Origin: Saprospiraceae bacterium
GTDB taxonomy: Bacteria > Bacteroidota > Bacteroidia > Chitinophagales > Saprospiraceae
Reading direction: 5' to 3'
NCBI GenBank assembly: GCA_013002625.1
Contig: JABDJE010000060.1
Location: forward strand, 1-11,146
Length of the DNA: 11,146 nt
The notes under the pieces are model-generated. The model had not been told where the DNA came from, did no database searches, and saw only the letters and a program-made list of their open reading frames with translations. The translations under genes were made by a program, and so were the position numbers. Shown here piece by piece: positions 1 to 6,422 of the stretch; within the stretch, counting starts at the first letter, position 1; each line of letters opens with the position of its first letter.

Positions 1-1875
1 TGGTGGTTCTATGGAGGCAGAGAAGAATTTGCGAAAGCAGATAAGTCAAACCTGGTTAGCGTAGATGTTGGTGGCTTTTATCCAACGTTAGGAATTTCGA
101 ATAATGAAATATCTGGACTTGCCAGAAGCAAACACAGGTCTCAAGGGTTTGGCTCCTCAGGTGCCCGTGGATCATACCAGGAGTATCTGGAGCTTGTCAA
201 TGGAGACCTGCCTGCTGACAGAGAAAATATATTCGACGGCATCAATACAAGTTGGACGCGCGTAAGAGGAGGCGAACAGATTAAAGCTATTATGGATAAA
301 GTAATGGCTGATTTTGATTTCACCAATCCTTCAGCCAGCGTACCTGATTTGCTTGAAGCCTATTCAGCCCTTCAATCGATTGAAGACACACATTGGAAAA
401 ATATAAAGAGTAAACATCTAAAAGAAATTATTGTCCAGTGTATGGGCTTGTTTATCGAAGCTACTACGGATCAACAACAGACCACCTATGGTGACACGGT
501 TGAGCTACAACTTGAAGTTACAAGCAGAAGTGAACTGCCACTGGAAATTATTCATTTCACTATTGATGACAGTCTTTACGCCTTGGGAAAAAGCTTAGAA
601 CCTTTTGTTGAAAACAAGTGGTTTAGAACGATTCCGATACAAAGTGATATTGAATTTTCAAACCCTTATTGGCTAAATGAAGAGAGTCCTATAGGCATAT
701 ATACAGTTTCAGATCCAGCGCTAAGAAATAAGCCACAAAGTGATGCTGCTTTCAGTGCAGACATCTTGCTTAATATCGATGGAACGAAATTGAATTTTAC
801 GAGGGATGTCATTTACAAAACGGTAGAACCGGATTATGGTGAAATCCGTGAACCCTTTGTTGTGATCCCCCCTGCAACGATGCGCTTTGATAAAGAGATG
901 TATTTGTTTTCTAACGAAACGGAGCAATCTATTGATGTCAGTGTAAGAGCCACAAAAGATAATTTGAATGGGACATTGACTTTGAATGTGCCTGACGACT
1001 GGAATGTTGAACCTGCTTCAATCGAAGTCAATATTCCAAATAAAGGCATGGAAAAATCCTTCAGGTTCAAGTTGATTTCACCAGACAATATTTCTGAAGG
1101 TCAGGTGAATGCCAAGTTTACAATGGGCAGCGAAAGCTACAACAAGACCCTCATTAATATCAGATACGATCATATTCCACTGCAAACTATTTTATTGCCT
1201 GCTTCATCCAAGATTGTAAAAGTGCCACTCAAGAAAGGCGGCACTCAAATCGCCTATATTATGGGTGCAGGCGATAAAATGCCTGAAAGCCTGCAAAGTG
1301 TCGGTTATCAAGTAGACTTAATTGAAACAAAGCAATTAAACGCTATAGATCTTTCGAAATACAATGCCCTGGTAATCGGCATTCGTGCCTACAATACCCT
1401 GGATGACCTTTGGCTCTACAATCAAAATCTCTACGATTATGTTCAGAAAGGCGGTACCATGGTTGTACAATACAACACAAGCCGAAGATTAAATTATGAG
1501 AAGCTATCGCCATTGCCATTAAAATTATCAAGAAAGCGTGTTACAGATGAATTTGCAGAAATGCGCATTCTGGCCAAAGACCATGTTGTCATCAATCAGC
1601 CCAATAAGATTTCAAAGCAGGATTTTGACGGATGGGTGCAAGAACGTGGTCTGTATTTCCCTGATGAATGGGATTCAGCATTCACTCCTATCCTATCCAG
1701 TAATGACAAGGGGGAAGATCCGTTGGATGGCAGTTTGTTGGTAGCACCCTACGGTGAAGGTTATTTTGTGTATACTTCTATTTCCTGGTTCAGGCAATTG
1801 CCTGCTGGTGTACCAGGCGCTTACAGATTATTTGCAAATATCTTAGCTTTATCTTCTCCAAATGACAAACCATGA
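1..1875 (+). CDS. PIG-L (LmbE-like) family deacetylase, 3' part; 5' end outside window
   Basis: The frame is open from base 1, so the gene begins upstream; an ATG at 292 is internal. 624 residues are visible. Residues 1-97 resemble the end of the PIG-L deacetylase region of large Bacteroidota proteins (for example SNNEISGLARSKHRSQGFG near residues 34-52 and DGINTSWTRVRGG near 79-91). The zinc-binding PHPDDE-type motif of this family would lie before the window and cannot be checked. About residues 285-385 look like a beta-sandwich of the NEW3 type (TLTLNVPDDWNVEPASIEV). About residues 415-610 resemble a class I glutamine-amidotransferase/ThuA-like flavodoxin fold (IAYIMGAGDKMPESLQSVGY, then KYNALVIGIRAYNT), without an obvious Cys nucleophile. 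Known members remove N-acetyl groups from sugars; the substrate here is unknown. The stop codon overlaps the next start as ATGA, so the downstream microprotein and symporter are probably co-transcribed. Family call firm, domain limits approximate. Confidence 0.85.
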   Translation, partial: WWFYGGREEFAKADKSNLVSVDVGGFYPTLGISNNEISGLARSKHRSQGFGSSGARGSYQEYLELVNGDLPADRENIFDGINTSWTRVRGGEQIKAIMDKVMADFDFTNPSASVPDLLEAYSALQSIEDTHWKNIKSKHLKEIIVQCMGLFIEATTDQQQTTYGDTVELQLEVTSRSELPLEIIHFTIDDSLYALGKSLEPFVENKWFRTIPIQSDIEFSNPYWLNEESPIGIYTVSDPALRNKPQSDAAFSADILLNIDGTKLNFTRDVIYKTVEPDYGEIREPFVVIPPATMRFDKEMYLFSNETEQSIDVSVRATKDNLNGTLTLNVPDDWNVEPASIEVNIPNKGMEKSFRFKLISPDNISEGQVNAKFTMGSESYNKTLINIRYDHIPLQTILLPASSKIVKVPLKKGGTQIAYIMGAGDKMPESLQSVGYQVDLIETKQLNAIDLSKYNALVIGIRAYNTLDDLWLYNQNLYDYVQKGGTMVVQYNTSRRLNYEKLSPLPLKLSRKRVTDEFAEMRILAKDHVVINQPNKISKQDFDGWVQERGLYFPDEWDSAFTPILSSNDKGEDPLDGSLLVAPYGEGYFVYTSISWFRQLPAGVPGAYRLFANILALSSPNDKP

Positions 1876-2012
1876 CACAAGACAACAAGCAAGAATCAAC
1901 TTTCCAGGATGACTCACCCTTATTTAAAAATTGGCGGAGCTGGTATTTGCTTGTCGTGATCGTCAATATTATTATTATCTGCATCATTTACTTCCTTTTT
2001 AAAGCCATCTAA
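1872..2012 (+). CDS. 46-residue single-span membrane microprotein
   Basis: This is a short ORF, easily missed by gene finders. Its ATG shares four bases (ATGA, 1872-1875) with the stop of the deacetylase gene, and its TAA ends 2 nt before the symporter ATG. The product starts MTQDNKQESTFQDDSPLFKN and has a polar, acidic N-terminal half (about residues 1-18). An aromatic/basic junction, KNWRSWY (19-25), follows, and then one strongly hydrophobic helix rich in Ile and Val (about 26-43), ending FLFKAI. The basic residues before the helix predict a cytoplasmic N-terminus by the positive-inside rule. The clear polar/hydrophobic division and the exact fit between two co-directional genes argue that it is translated, by coupling to the upstream gene. 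It could be an accessory subunit of the symporter, analogous in position to known small symporter partners such as DUF4212 or DUF997/YhdT, but I recognise no sequence similarity to those. Function unknown. Confidence 0.72.
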   Translation: MTQDNKQESTFQDDSPLFKNWRSWYLLVVIVNIIIICIIYFLFKAI

Positions 2013-2014
2013 TT

Positions 2015-3706
2015 ATGGGATTTTGGGATTGGATTGTTCTATGCTTCACTGTAACTATAATTATCGGTTATGGCATCTGGAAAACAAAGGGAAGTAAAAA
2101 TATTGAAGGATATCTATTAGGTGGCAACGAAGCAAAATGGTGGACAGTTGGTCTTTCGGTCATGGCAACCCAAGCGAGTGCCATTACCTTTCTTTCAACA
2201 CCCGGCCAGGCTTATCACGACGGCATGGGGTTCGCACAATTCTATTTCATGTTGCCCATTGCCATGATTATCATCTGTATCACTTTCATTCCATTATTCT
2301 ACAGACTGAAGGTATACACTGCCTATGAGTTTCTCGAGTCTCGTTTTGACCTCAAGACGCGATCAATGACCTCCTTCTTATTCTTATTGCAAAGAGGGCT
2401 TGCCACAGGTATAACAATTTACGCTCCTGCCATAATTATATCTTCTGTGATGCATTGGGACCTAAACCTTACAACCCTGCTTGTAGGATTTATATCGATC
2501 GCCTATACAATGAGCGGTGGCACAAAAGCTGTACATGTGACCCACAAGCACCAGATGATCGTAATCCTATTCAGTTTATTTCTAATTTTCTTTATCCTGT
2601 TGAATCACATAACTGAAGACTATAGTTTTACCGAAAACTTACTCATTGCAAAGGCCAATGATAAGCTTGAAATAATAGATTTTACATTTGACCTGAACGA
2701 GCGATACAACATCTGGTCTAGTTTGGCCGCATTGTTCTTATTCCTTTCCTATTTTGGAACCGACCAAAGTCAGGTGCAACGCTACATCAGCGGAAAATCA
2801 ATAAAGGAAAGTAGGTTAGGCTTGATTATGAACGGGATTATGAAGGTCCCCCTCCAAATATTCATTTTATTCCTGGGTGTGCTTGTATTCTTGTTTTATC
2901 AGACAAACAAGGCCCCTATATTTTTTAACCAGCAGGTCAAAACAGAAATTGAAAACTCAACACGCTCTGCAGAATTACAAAATCTAGAGGACCAATATGA
3001 AGGCTTGCTTGTGCAACGAGACATTCTCAACCAAAAGCTCGTGGAATCATCAAGAGCAAAGGATAAGGAACTGGTCAATCAGTATAAGTCAGAGGTGCAT
3101 GCGCTTTCACTTCAGGAGAGAGGTGTCAGGGAAAATGTCAAGGCTTTGATTAAAGATTATAATCCAGAACTGGAGTCGAATGACAAGGATTATGTATTTA
3201 TAAGTTTCATATTGAACTACCTACCACAAGGACTGGTCGGTTTGCTATTGGCTGTAATATTTTTTGCGGCTATGTCTTCCACTGCATCTGAATTAAATGC
3301 GTTGGCAGCAACTACGACAGTAGATATCTATAAGCGAAACCTGGTAAAGAATGGCTCTGATATGCATTATGTTAATGCTTCGAGGGCCTGGACTGTCTTC
3401 TGGGGTATAGTTGCCATTCTATTTGCTTCTTTTGGATCCTTGTTCGAAAACCTGATTCAATTTGTAAACATTATCGGATCCCTATTCTATGGAACAATTT
3501 TGGGCATTTTTCTGGTTGCATTTTACTTCAAACGGATAACTGCAAATCCGGTCTTCATCGCGGCCATTATCGTTGAGATTACGATTATTCTAATTTACAA
3601 AGGCGGGATCGTTCCTTATTTATGGTTAAATGTAATCGGTGTCGTTGGTGTCATTTCGATATCGCATCTTTTGCAATGGTTGTTGCCGAAGAAGAGCAGT
3701 GTTTAA
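2015..3706 (+). CDS. Sodium:solute symporter (SSS family) with extracytoplasmic coiled-coil insert
   Basis: This 563-residue inner-membrane transporter has about 13 predicted hydrophobic segments and would use the sodium gradient to import a solute. SSS hallmarks are visible. The first helix of the LeuT-like core reads SVMATQASAITFLSTPGQAY (48-67). The family signature region is DQSQVQRYISGKS (250-262). The helix with the expected sodium-site serines reads AAMSSTASELNALAATTTVDIYKR (418-441). About residues 306-390 are hydrophilic, charged and helix-forming (ENSTRSAELQNLEDQYEGLL and onward), inserted between two membrane segments at the position of the outer loop EL4 of LeuT-fold carriers. The start at 2015 is supported by hydrophobic sequence from residue 5 and by the 2-nt gap to the microprotein gene. 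The substrate cannot be read from the sequence; operon partnership with a deacetylase suggests a sugar or amino-sugar derivative. The stop codon is embedded in the first unit of a tetranucleotide array. Confidence 0.9.
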   Translation: MGFWDWIVLCFTVTIIIGYGIWKTKGSKNIEGYLLGGNEAKWWTVGLSVMATQASAITFLSTPGQAYHDGMGFAQFYFMLPIAMIIICITFIPLFYRLKVYTAYEFLESRFDLKTRSMTSFLFLLQRGLATGITIYAPAIIISSVMHWDLNLTTLLVGFISIAYTMSGGTKAVHVTHKHQMIVILFSLFLIFFILLNHITEDYSFTENLLIAKANDKLEIIDFTFDLNERYNIWSSLAALFLFLSYFGTDQSQVQRYISGKSIKESRLGLIMNGIMKVPLQIFILFLGVLVFLFYQTNKAPIFFNQQVKTEIENSTRSAELQNLEDQYEGLLVQRDILNQKLVESSRAKDKELVNQYKSEVHALSLQERGVRENVKALIKDYNPELESNDKDYVFISFILNYLPQGLVGLLLAVIFFAAMSSTASELNALAATTTVDIYKRNLVKNGSDMHYVNASRAWTVFWGIVAILFASFGSLFENLIQFVNIIGSLFYGTILGIFLVAFYFKRITANPVFIAAIIVEITIILIYKGGIVPYLWLNVIGVVGVISISHLLQWLLPKKSSV

Positions 3707-3960
3707 TGAGTGAATGAGTGATTGGATGAATGAGTGAGTGAATGAATGAATGATTGAATGAGTGAATGATTGAATGAGTGAGTGAAGGAATGAAGGAATG
3801 AAGGAATGAAAGAGTGAGTGAGTGATTGAATGAGTGAATGAGTGGATGAGTGAATGATTGATTGAATGAATGATTGATTGAATGAATGAATGAGTGAGTG
3901 ATTGATTGAATGGATGAATGAGTGAGTGAATGAATGAATGAATGAATGATTGAATGAGTG
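3705..3960 (+). repeat. Degenerate tetranucleotide array, 64 units of ANTG
   Basis: Starting with the last two bases of the symporter stop codon, 64 consecutive 4-bp units follow in perfect register, with no insertion or deletion. Most units are AATG, AGTG or ATTG, so variation sits mainly at position 2. Three units are GATG, three are AAGG and one is AAAG. Position 4 is always G and position 2 is never C. The plus strand contains no cytosine across the array. UGA stops occur in all three plus frames, while the minus strand has no stops and gives a spurious His-Ser-rich ORF. With the heptamer array that follows, it fills the gene-free stretch between the symporter and the DUF2911 gene. Confidence 0.95.
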
Positions 3961-3978
3961 ATTAAGCCCCTAATACCT

Positions 3979-4118
3979 GACACTTGTAACCCGAAACTTG
4001 CAACCCGAAACTTTCAACCAGAAACTTGAAACCCGAAACTCGAAACTCGAAACTTGAAACCCGACACTCGCAACTCGAAACTTGCAACCCGAAACTTGTA
4101 ACCCGAAACTTTCAACAT
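3979..4118 (+). repeat. Heptamer repeat array A, 20 units of GAAACTY type
   Basis: Twenty 7-bp units stand in strict register. The consensus is GAAACTT or GAAACTC, often alternating with GNAACCC so that a 14-bp higher-order period appears (GAAACTT GCAACCC). Variation is by substitution only. The translation of one frame gives a 7-residue pseudo-repeat, which reflects the DNA period rather than a real protein. The reverse complement of this unit forms another array at 7560-7629. The 14-18 nt between this array and the tetramer array (about 3961-3978), and about 4119-4136 after it, hold nothing recognisable. Confidence 0.93.
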
Positions 4119-4136
4119 TTCCCGCTTAATACTAAT

Positions 4137-4175
4137 AAAAAAAGGAGCCCAAAATTGAACTCCTTTTTATTCTTA
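4137..4175. terminator. Probable bidirectional intrinsic terminator
   Basis: AAAAAGGAG (4139-4147) pairs with CTCCTTTTT (4160-4168) across a 12-nt loop. On the minus strand the hairpin is followed by seven U residues (complement of 4137-4143), so it fits as the terminator of the DUF2911 gene, whose stop is 25 nt away. On the plus strand the 3' arm runs into TTTTTATTCTT, so it can also end transcripts from the symporter operon after they pass through both repeat arrays. Confidence 0.75.
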
Positions 4176-4192
4176 ATAACGGTCAATGTTTG

Positions 4193-5032
4193 TTATTCAG
4201 CAGACCATTCTTTAATTGATTTTTCATTCATACGAACGTAATCATCATTACCAGCAGCTTTTGCTAATTCCATTGATTTCTTAGCAGCTTTTATGGCTTT
4301 TTCTGTTTCACCAAGATCAGCTAAAATCAAAGCTTTTCTTCGTACTTGCCAGAATTTAGGCTCATCAATATTTGTTGCTTTATTGATGTACTTCAATGCC
4401 ATGTTCAAGTCCTTACCTGCGGTGTGCATGTAAGTAGCAGCCTGATAATAATCATTGTTGCTTGGTCCAGCCATTACGCGTTCGATATTGGCCATAACTT
4501 TTTTGTCTACTTCAACAGACATAGGAACCGCTACCCAAGTATTGTCCCACATAATCATAAGGTCTGTAGAATTGTTTGTTATGTTATGGAACTCCATCGT
4601 AAACCTTTCAACTGAAAACGGAAACTCATTTGTTTCAACTGTTACCGTAGCATCGGGTTCTTTATCAAGGTAAGAACCAAAACTACTTGATTCATGCGCA
4701 AAGAAATGTACATCCCAACTGTCAGCAGATGGTGTGGTTAAAATAGCGTAAGATCCTGCGCTTAAACTACCGTCGCCAATCATTACTTTATCAGAGAATG
4801 TAATTTTAGTCGCCGCATTTGCACCAGTTCTCCATTTTTTACCAAATGGAACTAAGCCGTCTTCGGCGAAGATCGTTCTGTCTTTTACGCCTGGTCTAGA
4901 ATATTCAATAGTCATAGTTGACAAACCAACAGCTTGTTCAACTTTTGCTGATGGGCTTGGTGCAGGTGTTTGGATTTGTCCGTATCCTACAAAGCAAGCG
5001 AATACTAAAGCTAACGTCAATATTTTTTTCAT
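4193..5032 (-). CDS. Secreted DUF2911 domain protein with TPR-like C-terminus
   Basis: The product has 279 residues from the chosen start. An in-frame ATG at 5089 would add 19 residues, but the sequence from 5032 begins MKKILTLALVFACFVGYGQ, a classic signal peptide, and a promoter element (5050-5057) lies between the two starts. Cleavage is likely near residues 17-20. Residues about 35-180 match the DUF2911 pattern: IEYSRPGVKDRTIF, then LVPFGKKWRTGANAATKITF, then DWDVHFF-like and MWDNTWVAVP segments. Residues about 195-278 (YYQAATYMHTAGKDLNMALK, ALILADLGETEKAIKAAKKS) look like helical TPR-type repeats, a common tail in this family. The domain's biochemical role is unknown; members are exported proteins of Bacteroidota and relatives. 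The gene is probably transcribed alone, from its own promoter to the terminator at about 4137-4147. Family call firm, function unknown. Confidence 0.88.
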   Translation of the reverse strand: MKKILTLALVFACFVGYGQIQTPAPSPSAKVEQAVGLSTMTIEYSRPGVKDRTIFAEDGLVPFGKKWRTGANAATKITFSDKVMIGDGSLSAGSYAILTTPSADSWDVHFFAHESSSFGSYLDKEPDATVTVETNEFPFSVERFTMEFHNITNNSTDLMIMWDNTWVAVPMSVEVDKKVMANIERVMAGPSNNDYYQAATYMHTAGKDLNMALKYINKATNIDEPKFWQVRRKALILADLGETEKAIKAAKKSMELAKAAGNDDYVRMNEKSIKEWSAE

Positions 5033-5049
5033 GTATTTATGTTTTGCCG

Positions 5050-5057
5050 CAAATATA
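5050..5057 (-). promoter_or_regulatory. Bacteroidota -7 promoter element of the DUF2911 gene
   Basis: The minus strand reads TATATTTG, an exact match to TAnnTTTG, 17 nt before the ATG at 5032. A TTTG lies 23 nt upstream of it, slightly farther than the usual 19-21 nt for a -33 element, so the -33 assignment is weak. The element continues TATATTTGCGGC, similar to TATATTTGCAGC before the lipoprotein gene at 7484. Confidence 0.6.
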
Positions 5058-5085
5058 AGTCCTTTCCCAATTTTGCGCATCAAAA

Positions 5086-5113
5086 ACAAAACATTAAGGC
5101 TAGCTTAACATGT
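5086..5113 (-). terminator. Weak candidate terminator of the nucleoside transporter gene
   Basis: Just after the transporter stop, the minus strand reads TTAAG, loop CTAGC, CTTAA (5108 down to 5094) and then the T-rich TGTTTTGTTTTT. The stem is only 5 bp and AT-rich, with a possible 3-bp extension past a 2-nt bulge. Termination may be incomplete, leaving some read-through into the DUF2911 gene. Confidence 0.3.
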
Positions 5114-6331
5114 TTATATGAGTATACCTGCGATAGAAGCTGTGATCCAGGAGGCAAGGGCTCCGCCGATCATGGCTTTCAAAGCTAGTTTTGAGATATC
5201 TTTCTTTCGGCTTGGCGCAATTCCGCCTATGCCACCCATTTGGATGCCAATAGAAGCAAAATTGGCAAATCCACACAATGCATAGCTGGCAATAATAGCT
5301 GTCCTGTCTGAGATTTCCCCTGCCTTTCTGATCTCACTTAAATCTTTGTATGCTATGAGTTCAGTCAATACAATCTTTTCCCCCATTAAAGTCCCCAATA
5401 TTCCAGCTTCCTCCCAAGGTGCACCCATACAGAATGCAAGGGGTTTGAAAATAACGCCAAAAATATCTGCCAGAGAAGTATTGGAGAAACCCAGTAAGTA
5501 ATCCACCATTGCAACCATGGCCACAAAGGCAATCAACATCGCTCCAACATTTGCGGCAAGCTTAAGGCCGTCTATAGCTCCATCCCCTAACGCTTCCATT
5601 ACATTATCAGCTGACTTCTCAACATTTACGCTAAGTGTGCCTTTAGTCTCTGAGACCTCGGTCTCAGGATACATGATTTTAGCAATTACAATTGCAGCAG
5701 GCGCGCTCATAATTGAAGCGGCCATTAAATGACCAGCAATACCTGGCACATCTCCTAACATCGCCACATATATAGCCAAAACACCTCCAGCGACGGTTGC
5801 AAAGCCTCCCACCATGATGGTCATGATTTCAGATTTTGTCATACCTTTCACGAAGGGTCTGACCAAAAGTGGCGCTTCGGTTTGGCCCACGAATATTGCA
5901 CCTACAACAGATAGTGTTTCTGAGCCACTGGTCCCCATTGTTTTTTGAACAGCCTTTGCAATCAATTTTACTATAAACTGCATGATGCCTGTATGATAAA
6001 GAATGGCCATCAAGGCAGAAAAGAAAATGATGGTCGGAAGAACCCTGACAGCAAAATTTATGATAGGAGCTTCGACTTCGCCTGATACAAAGGAGGCAAA
6101 AAGAAAATCACCACCCGCATCTGAGAAGGTGAGCAATTTTCTAATCATTCCATCGAAGAAGTCAAAAAATGGGTATCCGATAGGTGTCTTCAGAATAAAC
6201 AAGCCAAAGGCCAATTGCAATCCTAATCCCCACAACACCAATTTATAATCAATTTTACTTCTGTTGTTGCTCATCGCAAAGGCAATACCGAGTAATACGA
6301 TTATGCCTAAAACACCTATGAATCTTTCCAT
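5114..6331 (-). CDS. nupC: NupC-type concentrative nucleoside transporter (CNT family)
   Basis: The product is a 405-residue inner-membrane protein, the usual size for bacterial CNT carriers, which import nucleosides with sodium or protons. The residues that bind nucleoside in the Vibrio cholerae CNT structure have clear counterparts here. GQTEAP (149-154) supplies Gln150, Thr151 and Glu152. KIVLTELIAY supplies Glu324. CGFANFASIGI supplies Asn357 and Ser360. The spacing between these residues is close to that in the Vibrio protein. The residue before Glu324 is Thr, where many homologues have Asn (NEF). The first hydrophobic helix begins at residue 4, which supports the start at 6331. The gene is divergent from a uridine kinase gene 91 nt away, so import and phosphorylation of nucleosides are probably linked. 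The exact specificity (pyrimidine or broad) cannot be told. Confidence 0.92.
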   Translation of the reverse strand: MERFIGVLGIIVLLGIAFAMSNNRSKIDYKLVLWGLGLQLAFGLFILKTPIGYPFFDFFDGMIRKLLTFSDAGGDFLFASFVSGEVEAPIINFAVRVLPTIIFFSALMAILYHTGIMQFIVKLIAKAVQKTMGTSGSETLSVVGAIFVGQTEAPLLVRPFVKGMTKSEIMTIMVGGFATVAGGVLAIYVAMLGDVPGIAGHLMAASIMSAPAAIVIAKIMYPETEVSETKGTLSVNVEKSADNVMEALGDGAIDGLKLAANVGAMLIAFVAMVAMVDYLLGFSNTSLADIFGVIFKPLAFCMGAPWEEAGILGTLMGEKIVLTELIAYKDLSEIRKAGEISDRTAIIASYALCGFANFASIGIQMGGIGGIAPSRKKDISKLALKAMIGGALASWITASIAGILI

Positions 6332-6343
6332 TAAGTTGAGTTT

Positions 6344-6365
6344 AATTCATTCTGTAAAATGAATT
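6344..6365. promoter_or_regulatory. Inverted repeat in the nupC-udk divergent region
   Basis: AATTCATT (6344-6351) is the perfect inverted complement of AATGAATT (6358-6365), with a 6-nt spacer. It lies 12 nt before the transporter start codon on its 5' side, so it could be an operator or a leader hairpin of the transporter mRNA. The region is AT-rich, so chance is possible. No convincing -7 element for the transporter was found. Confidence 0.4.
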
Positions 6366-6388
6366 TGGTTTTATTTGTAGTGGAAAAT

Positions 6389-6410
6389 AGTCAAATTTTT
6401 AAATTTGACT
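6389..6410. promoter_or_regulatory. Perfect 22-bp palindrome, candidate operator over the uridine kinase promoter
   Basis: AGTCAAATTT (6389-6398), two T, then AAATTTGACT (6401-6410) form 10-bp arms with no mismatch. The right arm contains TAAATTTG (6400-6407), an exact TAnnTTTG -7 element on the plus strand. A TTTG at 6374-6377, 22 nt upstream, could be the -33 element. Transcription would start near 6411-6414, about 10 nt before the ATG at 6423. A dimeric regulator binding here would cover the kinase promoter and could also influence the divergent transporter. Confidence 0.6.
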
Positions 6411-6422
6411 CAATTTTTAAGG

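Noticed and set aside
292..1875. Deacetylase gene starting at the ATG at 292
   Set aside because: The frame is open to base 1 with family-like sequence upstream, so 292 is internal and the gene is truncated by the window edge.
3651..3983. A 110-codon minus-strand ORF with His-Ser-Phe/Ile repeats
   Set aside because: It is the translation of the tetranucleotide array, whose minus strand happens to contain no stop codon. It overlaps the end of the symporter gene and has no start context or family resemblance.
3979..4118. CRISPR array
   Set aside because: The units are contiguous 7-mers with no spacers of 25-40 bp, and no cas genes are nearby.
4026..4241. A 71-codon plus-strand ORF with a seven-residue repeat (KLETR-like)
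   Set aside because: The repeat arises from the heptamer DNA period, the start is TTG, and the ORF runs through the terminator hairpin and into the DUF2911 gene on the other strand.
5033..5089. N-terminal extension of the DUF2911 protein from the ATG at 5089
   Set aside because: It would place 19 residues before an excellent signal peptide, and the extension spans the promoter element at 5050-5057.
5517..6248. Plus-strand ORFs of 71 and 81 codons within the transporter gene
   Set aside because: They are antisense shadows of a well-supported CNT transporter and resemble no protein family.
6405..6422. TTG start for the uridine kinase
   Set aside because: The codon lies inside the -7 element and palindrome, upstream of the likely transcription start. 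The ATG at 6423 gives the normal N-terminus.
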